From contig NC_079211.1 in NCBI RefSeq assembly GCF_029633865.1, forward strand, positions 79,287,359 through 79,351,358: a stretch of 64,000 nucleotides of DNA, in the 5' to 3' direction. The notes beneath the pieces are model-generated. The model searched no databases, had not been told where the DNA came from, and saw only the letters and a program-made list of their open reading frames with translations. The stretch's first letter is position 1. Every line of letters starts with the position of its first letter. A program made the translations under genes and the position numbers. Shown here piece by piece: positions 57,898-64,000 of this stretch. This DNA comes from Lampris incognitus. Taxonomy: Eukaryota > Chordata > Actinopteri > Lampriformes > Lampridae.

Positions 57898-60800
57898 ATG
57901 GCCACTGGTGAACAAGCAAGTTTTTACCCAATACCAAAGCGCCCACGGGTGGAGTGCATTATCCACTGTTCTGATGATACAGATAAGCTGGTTTCACTAC
58001 AAAGTGTCGACTCATGGAGAACTCTGCTCAGGGCAGCTCAGATACGAAATCATGCACCAGTTTTGAAACTGGCAAAAGACATTCCTGAGGGACAGATTCC
58101 AGCAATCTACTACCACAGAAAGTGTCGCAGTATCTTCACTATGAAGCAAATTCTTGATGGCCTCCTTGCAAAAGAAAAGAAAAGTTGTGTCTCTGCTGAA
58201 GAGAAACAATCTAAGAGAGTAGCTCGACATGCTCCAAGTACATCTAGGACTTATGATGCAGAGTGCATATTTTGTCAGAAAAACAGCAAATATTCCAAGA
58301 GACAGAATACGAGAGAAGTACTGGTGCAGTGTCGAGAACTGCGAGCTGATGCAAAGATCAGGAGTCCAGCCACAAAGAAAAGGGACAGCAGAATCCTTGC
58401 CATTGTGAGTAGAGACCTTGTAGCAGCTGAAGGGCACTACCACAGGTCATGCTATAGACTTTACACCAAAGAAGAGGTTTCCAAAGGAGAGGTTGCCAGC
58501 AATGAAGATGATGATGATGCTGCAGCCCAGTATGAAGCTGCTGTGAATAAGGCATACAATGAGCTGTTCCTCTTCATCAGGATGGAGCTTTTTGGCAATC
58601 CTCAAGTGATGACAATGACTGATCTCTCTTCTAGACTGGTAGCTTCAATGAACTCCCAAGGCATTGCCCAAGTCAAGGAATCAGCCAAGAAGCACATAAG
58701 GCGAAACCTGGAGAGTGAGTTTGCTGGAGCCTTGCAGATATTCCCTGATGAGAAAGGAAAATTCCTCCTCTATCCCGATAACTTGTCCATGAGGGAACTT
58801 GCCAAAGAAAATCAGTCTCTCAAAAGGGAGCTGCAGACCCTGAAAAGTGTCAGTGCACAAGATGTTATAGCCAAAGCAGCCATGAAATTGAGAGCAGACA
58901 TTAAAAGTCAAGATGTTCCTCAAACCTGGCCGCCTGAAGTCAAACCAGAAGCAGAATGTCCTACCATTCCAGAGTCGCTCATTATCTTCCTGTACTCTCT
59001 GCTCACAGGCTCAAATGATCCTGATCATGCATCCCAGAGAGTGCAGTGCCTTCTGCAGTCATTTGGCCATGACATAGTATATGCAGTGACATGTGGAAAT
59101 ACCAAGCCTTCCAAGCACATTGTTCTGCCATTCAGTGTCAAATCGTTGACAGGAAATGTAGAGTTGATAAACATCCTCAACCGACTTGGTCACAGTGTGT
59201 CCTATTCACAGATGGAAGAGATCAACACTGCCCTGTGTCTCCAGAAACTCTCATCATCAGGGAGTGGCATTGCCCTTCCAGCTAACATCCATCCTGGCAT
59301 ATTCACAACTTTAGCCTGGGACAATATCGACCGTCTTGAAGAAACTGTCAGTGGTGAGGGAACATCTCACAGAGTCAATGGGATTGCTGTGCAAGCAAAG
59401 CCAGTCAACCCACTTCCTGTCCAACCCATGCCCACTGTTCCCAAAACAAAGAAGAGAAGCATTGATGGACCCCCACCAATGTTACCAACTTACAATGCTG
59501 GACAACGGGTAGGGCCACCACAAAGCAAAAAGTCAGATGCCGATACTGCAGCCAATACTAAGCTTGCCAGAGAGAAAAACCTTCTTTGGGTCCTAGCACG
59601 CATGTCACAACAAGAAGAACAGTCAGTCAGCAGCTGGACAGGCTTCAACATCCTGACTCGAGGAGAGATGACGGTCATCCCCGACAATATAGGCTATCTG
59701 CCTACCATCAATGCTCCAGCGACACAAATGTCTACTGTCAACGAGGTGCTTAACCAGTCACTGAGCATCATGCAGTGCTTAGGCCTGAGGAAGATTGTCT
59801 GTGTCTTTGACCAAGCCCTGTATGCGAAGGCTGTCGAGATCACATGGAAACACCATGACAAGTTCCATGATATCATCGTTAGGCTTGGGGTATTCCACAC
59901 CATCTGCACACTGCTGGCAATAATAGGAAGGCGTTTCCAAGATGCTGGACTCAAAGACCTCTGCATTGAGTCTGGCATGATTGCAGAAGGCTCAATTGCT
60001 GGTGTTATGGATGGCCGCAAGTACAACAGGGCAGTGCGACTACGCAAGCTCCTGTATGAGGCTCTCATGCGACTGACCTTGAATGGTTTCCTGTCCTGGT
60101 TGGAAGAAACTCACAGGAATGACATGGTTCACCTGAATGAGACACTGAAGACCATTGACAGCCTTGGGAAAGAAGTCTCACAACATGCTTTGAAGGAGGT
60201 CCTCGAGAACAGCTCTTGTACACGCATCATGGATCTATTTGAAGTCTACTGTGAGTTCCTTAGAGGTGGAAACGGCAGCCTCTCGAACTTCTGGATGTCC
60301 TATTTGGACATGGTTGAAATCTTGTTGGGGCTCATCCGAGCATCCAGAGAGGGAGACTGGATGCTACACTTGGCTAGCATTCGAGCAATGATCCCATGGT
60401 GCTTTGCTTATGACAGGATGAATTATGCACGCTACCTCCCCTACTACTACGCCCAGATGTCTGAGCTGCCCATCACACACCCAGATGTGTACACAGAATT
60501 CATGGAAGGAGGCTTCTCAGTCCAACTGGGCTCCACCAATCCCTTTGGCCGAATCCCTGTTGACCAAGCTATAGAAGAAACGGTGAACAAAGACACCCAA
60601 ACAGCTGGAGGGACAAAGGGATTCAGCTTGAAGCCAGGAGCTGTGACCAAATATTATCTCACAGCTGAGTATAGAAGCATGTACCTCAGACAGCTGAGAG
60701 ACCTGACAGGTCAAGGCAGGTGCAAATGGTCTCATCCAGATCTACAGAGTCCAAGGATCAAGAGAGATGAAGCAGATGTCCAGTCTCTCATGGACCTTAT

Positions 60801-61146
60801 GGAGAATAACTGGCTCAATCCTATGTCCCCTGATGAGATTGATTTGGTTAGCCTCTCCAGTGGCAACATGGCTCCACCTGATGTGACCATAGATCTCTTG
60901 AGAGCTCTTGAGAAAGGAGAAGAGGCCTACCAAGCATTCCAGCAAACAAGGTTAGATGCAGACCCACCACCTGTGAAATTCCACGACAAGATGACCAAGC
61001 AAAGTCTGAAAACATTCTCCAATGTCAGCACAAAACAAGCTCATGGAAAGAAAGCACAGGATGTGGTTCTGAAGGCAGATAGAAACCTTTTCAGTCACAT
61101 GATCCTGGTGGCTGAAAGCAGGAAGGTGAATGGTCACAGCTATTGA
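57898..61146 (+). CDS. Large transposon-type protein, C-terminally truncated (1082 aa; Academ-like?)
   Basis: I do not recognise this with certainty. Two Cys/His clusters at the N-terminus (CIIHC...YYHRKCRSIF and CIFCQKN...HYHRSCYRLY, residues ~20-190) look like zinc modules; a coiled coil (MRELAKENQSLKRELQTLK) is at ~298-316. Conserved-looking blocks with acidic residues follow: AWDNIDRLEETVSGEGTSHR (~475), CVFDQALYAKAVEITW (~635), RLGVFHTICTLLAIIGRRF (~660). They could form an RNase H-like core. Related uncharacterised proteins that I recall from fish and invertebrates continue for several hundred residues with a nuclease-like domain. Here the frame leaves that pattern after MILVAESRK, where gypsy gag sequence starts. 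No stop or frameshift in 3.2 kb suggests youth or constraint. Confidence 0.6.
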   Translation: MATGEQASFYPIPKRPRVECIIHCSDDTDKLVSLQSVDSWRTLLRAAQIRNHAPVLKLAKDIPEGQIPAIYYHRKCRSIFTMKQILDGLLAKEKKSCVSAEEKQSKRVARHAPSTSRTYDAECIFCQKNSKYSKRQNTREVLVQCRELRADAKIRSPATKKRDSRILAIVSRDLVAAEGHYHRSCYRLYTKEEVSKGEVASNEDDDDAAAQYEAAVNKAYNELFLFIRMELFGNPQVMTMTDLSSRLVASMNSQGIAQVKESAKKHIRRNLESEFAGALQIFPDEKGKFLLYPDNLSMRELAKENQSLKRELQTLKSVSAQDVIAKAAMKLRADIKSQDVPQTWPPEVKPEAECPTIPESLIIFLYSLLTGSNDPDHASQRVQCLLQSFGHDIVYAVTCGNTKPSKHIVLPFSVKSLTGNVELINILNRLGHSVSYSQMEEINTALCLQKLSSSGSGIALPANIHPGIFTTLAWDNIDRLEETVSGEGTSHRVNGIAVQAKPVNPLPVQPMPTVPKTKKRSIDGPPPMLPTYNAGQRVGPPQSKKSDADTAANTKLAREKNLLWVLARMSQQEEQSVSSWTGFNILTRGEMTVIPDNIGYLPTINAPATQMSTVNEVLNQSLSIMQCLGLRKIVCVFDQALYAKAVEITWKHHDKFHDIIVRLGVFHTICTLLAIIGRRFQDAGLKDLCIESGMIAEGSIAGVMDGRKYNRAVRLRKLLYEALMRLTLNGFLSWLEETHRNDMVHLNETLKTIDSLGKEVSQHALKEVLENSSCTRIMDLFEVYCEFLRGGNGSLSNFWMSYLDMVEILLGLIRASREGDWMLHLASIRAMIPWCFAYDRMNYARYLPYYYAQMSELPITHPDVYTEFMEGGFSVQLGSTNPFGRIPVDQAIEETVNKDTQTAGGTKGFSLKPGAVTKYYLTAEYRSMYLRQLRDLTGQGRCKWSHPDLQSPRIKRDEADVQSLMDLMENNWLNPMSPDEIDLVSLSSGNMAPPDVTIDLLRALEKGEEAYQAFQQTRLDADPPPVKFHDKMTKQSLKTFSNVSTKQAHGKKAQDVVLKADRNLFSHMILVAESRKVNGHSY

Positions 61147-63616
61147 CATGTGTCGCGCAGCAGAGCAAACTGACATCCGTATGAGAGCAATGGAGTTTGC
61201 AACAACACCGCAGCCGGAGGCAGTGCATGCCGTTGCTAGGCAACCCAGACAAAACCAATGGAAACAGAGCAATCCACCCAGAACAGCAGGAGATGCAGGC
61301 AATTGCAAATATTGTGGCAGCTCGCATTCAAGGGGCAGAGAGCATTGCCCGGCCTTCGGGAAACAATGTAGGTCATGTGGGACACTTAATCACTTTTCTA
61401 AAGTGTGCTTAAAGAGCAAAAAGGGGCATGCTGAGGGCAAGGTAAACTGTGTGGAATACACAGAAGAACCCCCAGAGCATAGTAATGATGCAGATGATCT
61501 GTACATGTTTGAGTCAATCGGCGCAGTGCACACCAAAGGAAAGAAGTGGTTTGTGACTCTGAAACTCCACGACAAGCCACAACAATGTCAGCTGGACTCT
61601 GGAGCCACCTGCAATGTAATGGGCTTTCAAGACAAGAAAAGGCTGGCCCCAAACACACCTCTCCGCCCGAGTGACACCAGACTGAAGCTGTATTCGGGGG
61701 AAACACTGAGCTCTATGGGCACCTTTGAGACTGACTGTACTGTGAGAGGCCAAACACACAAGCTCTCATTCGAAATAGTGAGGACCAGCCAACATCCTCT
61801 TCTGTCAGGCTCCACCTGTGAACACTTAGGGCTCATGCATATCACAATTCCAGAGGATGTGCTCAAAATGGAACACACACAACCAGGAGCCCTAACTAAA
61901 GAACAGCTTATCAACAGATACAGTGACGTGTTCAACTCCCCTGTGGAATCCGTGCCTGGGGAGGTCCATTTTGACCTTGATCCTAGTGTTGCTGCAGTAC
62001 AGAGTGCCCCTCGCAATGTCCCAATCGCAATGAAAGCAGCAGTCAAAGCCCAGCTGGACAAGTACGAGGCTGACGGCCACCTTGCGCCTGTCACAGATCC
62101 TACAGATTGGATCAGCAACATGGTGATTGTTAAAAAACCGGAGAAGCTGGGAATATGCATTGACCCTAAACCATTGAACAAAGCCCTAAAGCGCTCTCAC
62201 TACATCATGCCTACCTTGGAGGACATTTTGTATAAATTGCCCAAGGCCAGAGTCTTCACGTTAGTGGACGCTCGGGATGCATTCCTGCAATGCAAACTGG
62301 ACTATGAGAGTAGCCTCATGACCACGTTCTGGACCCCCTGGGGGAGGAAGCGGTGGCTCAAGTTACCATTTGGAGTATCGGTGGCGCCCGAGGTATATCA
62401 GCGCAAGCAGCACGAGCTCCTCGCCGGTCTGAAGGGCGTTGAGCCCATTGCAGACGATATCCTGGTCGTCGGCTGCGGGGACACAGACAAGGAGGCTGGG
62501 GACGACCACGACGTCAAGCTTGCGGCGTTGATGGAACGCTGCCGCGAGGTCAAGCTTCGCCTCGGCCTGAAGAAGTTGCAGTTCAAGGTGGCTGAGGTGC
62601 AGTTTCATGGCCACATTCTCTCATCTGCTGGACTGAAGCCCGATCCAGAGAAGGTGAGAGCCATTATTGACATGCCGAACCCAACAGATAACAAGGGCGT
62701 GCAGCATCTCATTGGCTTCGCTAACTATTTAGCCAAGTTCATGCCTCATCTATCTACTGTCTGCGAGCCGTTGCGACGCCTGTTGGACAAGGACACACCC
62801 TGGCACTGGCTGCCTAAGCACGAGGCGGCGGTTCATGAGCTTAAGGCACTGGCGACAGCCATGCCCGTCCTGCGCTACTATGATGTAACTAAGCCAATCG
62901 CAATCCAGAGCGACGCCAGCCAGAGCGGTCTCGGATGTTGTCTCATGCAGGAAGGTCAGCCCATCGCATTTGCCTCGAGGGCTCTTACCCCCACCGAAAA
63001 AAACTATGCACAAATTGAGAAGGAGTGTCTCAGTATCGTCTTCGCCTGCCAGAGGTTTCACCATTACCTATATGGCCGCGACCCAATCACAGCAGAGACG
63101 GACCATAAGCCTCTGATCTCTATTTTCAGCAAGCCACTTCTCAATGCACCCAAGAGACTCCAGAGCATGCTCATGACTCTGCAGAACTACGACCTGAGGG
63201 TAACCTACAAACCAGGCCCAGAGATGTTCATAAGCGACACGCTCAGCAGAGCTACGACTGGATGCTCCGGCATAGGGACTGCATATCAGCGACACGCTAT
63301 CTGCTCTCTGCAACAAGAGCAGGAAGACATACAGCACGTGAACCAGGCAGAGTACCTGAATGTGACTAACCAGCGGCTGGAACAGATCAGACGACACACC
63401 GACAGAGATGAATGCTTACAGGCACTGAAGAACACTGTTCTCGTGGGCTGGCCAGATGTAAAGGAGGAAGCGCCCCTCATCGCTAGGGAGTACTGGCCCT
63501 TCAGGGATGAAATCAGTGTGCAGAATGGAGTTCTGTTCCGGGGGCAAAAAGTAGTCATCCCAAAGTCACTCCGCCCAGAAATGTTGACGCGCATACATTC
63601 AAGTCACAGGGGGTGA
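61130..63616 (+). CDS. pol: gypsy-3 Gag end and Pol (5'-truncated)
   Basis: 828 codons from an ATG that lies inside gag (VTAIDMCRAAEQTDIRMRAM), so the true N-terminus is missing. Two zinc fingers: CKYCGSSHSRGREHC and CRSCGTLNHFSKVC (~59-94). Protease QLDSGATCNVM (~154), RT with IADDILVVG (~441), RNase H with QSDASQSGLGCC (~593), integrase N-terminal region (YWPFRDEISVQNGVLFRGQK). It ends at a TGA created next to a G5 run. It overlaps the previous frame by 17 nt through a chimeric junction. Ty3/gypsy of the K02A2.6-like type. Confidence 0.9.
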   Translation: MVTAIDMCRAAEQTDIRMRAMEFATTPQPEAVHAVARQPRQNQWKQSNPPRTAGDAGNCKYCGSSHSRGREHCPAFGKQCRSCGTLNHFSKVCLKSKKGHAEGKVNCVEYTEEPPEHSNDADDLYMFESIGAVHTKGKKWFVTLKLHDKPQQCQLDSGATCNVMGFQDKKRLAPNTPLRPSDTRLKLYSGETLSSMGTFETDCTVRGQTHKLSFEIVRTSQHPLLSGSTCEHLGLMHITIPEDVLKMEHTQPGALTKEQLINRYSDVFNSPVESVPGEVHFDLDPSVAAVQSAPRNVPIAMKAAVKAQLDKYEADGHLAPVTDPTDWISNMVIVKKPEKLGICIDPKPLNKALKRSHYIMPTLEDILYKLPKARVFTLVDARDAFLQCKLDYESSLMTTFWTPWGRKRWLKLPFGVSVAPEVYQRKQHELLAGLKGVEPIADDILVVGCGDTDKEAGDDHDVKLAALMERCREVKLRLGLKKLQFKVAEVQFHGHILSSAGLKPDPEKVRAIIDMPNPTDNKGVQHLIGFANYLAKFMPHLSTVCEPLRRLLDKDTPWHWLPKHEAAVHELKALATAMPVLRYYDVTKPIAIQSDASQSGLGCCLMQEGQPIAFASRALTPTEKNYAQIEKECLSIVFACQRFHHYLYGRDPITAETDHKPLISIFSKPLLNAPKRLQSMLMTLQNYDLRVTYKPGPEMFISDTLSRATTGCSGIGTAYQRHAICSLQQEQEDIQHVNQAEYLNVTNQRLEQIRRHTDRDECLQALKNTVLVGWPDVKEEAPLIAREYWPFRDEISVQNGVLFRGQKVVIPKSLRPEMLTRIHSSHRG

Positions 63617-64000
63617 TGCATGCTACCGACACGCTCAAGAGACATTGTACTGGCCCAACATGCAGTCAGAGATAAAGGACTTTGTAAGCAGCTGCTCGAC
63701 CTGCAATGTGTACGCCCACAATCAGCAAAAGGAGACCATGCTCTCTCACGAAGTACCAACCAGGCCATGGCAGGTCTTGAGCATGGACCTATTCAGCTTC
63801 AGACAGAAAGACTATCTCCTAATAGTCGACCACTATTCCGATTTTTGGGAGATTGAGCTTCTACCCGACATGTCTGCAGAGACAGCCATCAAGCGATGTA
63901 AGGCACAGTTCGCCCGACATGGTCAGCCAGAGAAGGTTATTACAGACAACGGCCCTCAGTTCACAGCTCAGTTCACACGGTTCGCTTCTGAGTGGGAATT
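63617..64000 (+). pseudogene. pol: gypsy-3 integrase, shifted frame, runs off window
   Basis: In the next frame: DACYRHAQETLYWPNMQSEI, CSTCNVYAHNQQKE, QVLSMDLFSFRQKDYLLIVD and KVITDNGPQFTAQFTRFASE, the zinc-finger end and the DDE core up to the second Asp. It continues beyond the window. Confidence 0.88.

Overview
This is a teleost fish nuclear genome window. The evidence is vertebrate gene structure with GT/AG introns, a fish repeat landscape (Tc1/mariner, hAT, piggyBac-like, Ty3/gypsy, several LINE clades, tRNA-derived SINEs, long GT/GA/AT microsatellites), and the convergent pair DDX31 - BARHL1, the arrangement I recall from human chromosome 9q34.

Host genes. (1) The 3' part of ddx31, a nucleolar DEAD-box RNA helicase, is on the + strand from the left edge to a stop at 10924. 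Nine exons can be joined with consistent phase into 375 codons plus stop. (2) A BarH-like homeobox gene (barhl1 position) is on the - strand in three exons: 52584-52905, 37837-38041 and 35121-35487. They join in phase into about 297 codons. It has the FIL/EH1 repressor motif and a BarH homeodomain split by the intron after Arg53, but it is shortened and divergent.

Layout. 1-10924: ddx31 exons, with introns full of nested elements: a piggyBac-type MITE, a LINE holding a TRIM-like mini-LTR array that has captured 18S rRNA, a hAT element holding a SINE, a second LINE, and another SINE. 11459-23543: a 12-kb minisatellite of 52/55/57-bp units with higher-order duplications; its very long antisense reading frames are repeat artefacts. 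23850-29270: a SINE, an AT satellite with a 175-bp solo-LTR-like insert, and a LINE broken by a block holding a hammerhead-ribozyme core, an intact Tc1/mariner element and a Helitron-like 3' end. 29880-32365: a decayed hAT transposase and an RTE-type LINE tail. 32794-35005: simple repeats. 35121-52905: barhl1-like gene; its intron 1 carries two young full-length Ty3/gypsy elements (38859-46476, + strand; 47410-51808, - strand, identical LTRs). 53000-56640: minisatellites, SINE, LINE with a solo LTR inside, LTR fragments. 56640-64000: a large transposon-like ORF (1082 aa) fused at its 3' end to a 5'-truncated gypsy gag-pol that runs off the window.

Most interesting: the TRIM-like element at 2762-4094. 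Its LTRs carry a tRNA-like pol III promoter and T-arm, its primer-binding site matches that of the full-length gypsy element in the same window, and it holds an 18S rRNA fragment joined to an antisense copy of the 18S 5' end. Also notable are a canonical -1 frameshift signal in the second gypsy element, a fold-back element with a telomeric-repeat loop, an inverted pair of PBX-MEIS sites, and the hammerhead core. All identifications were made by eye; no searches were run.
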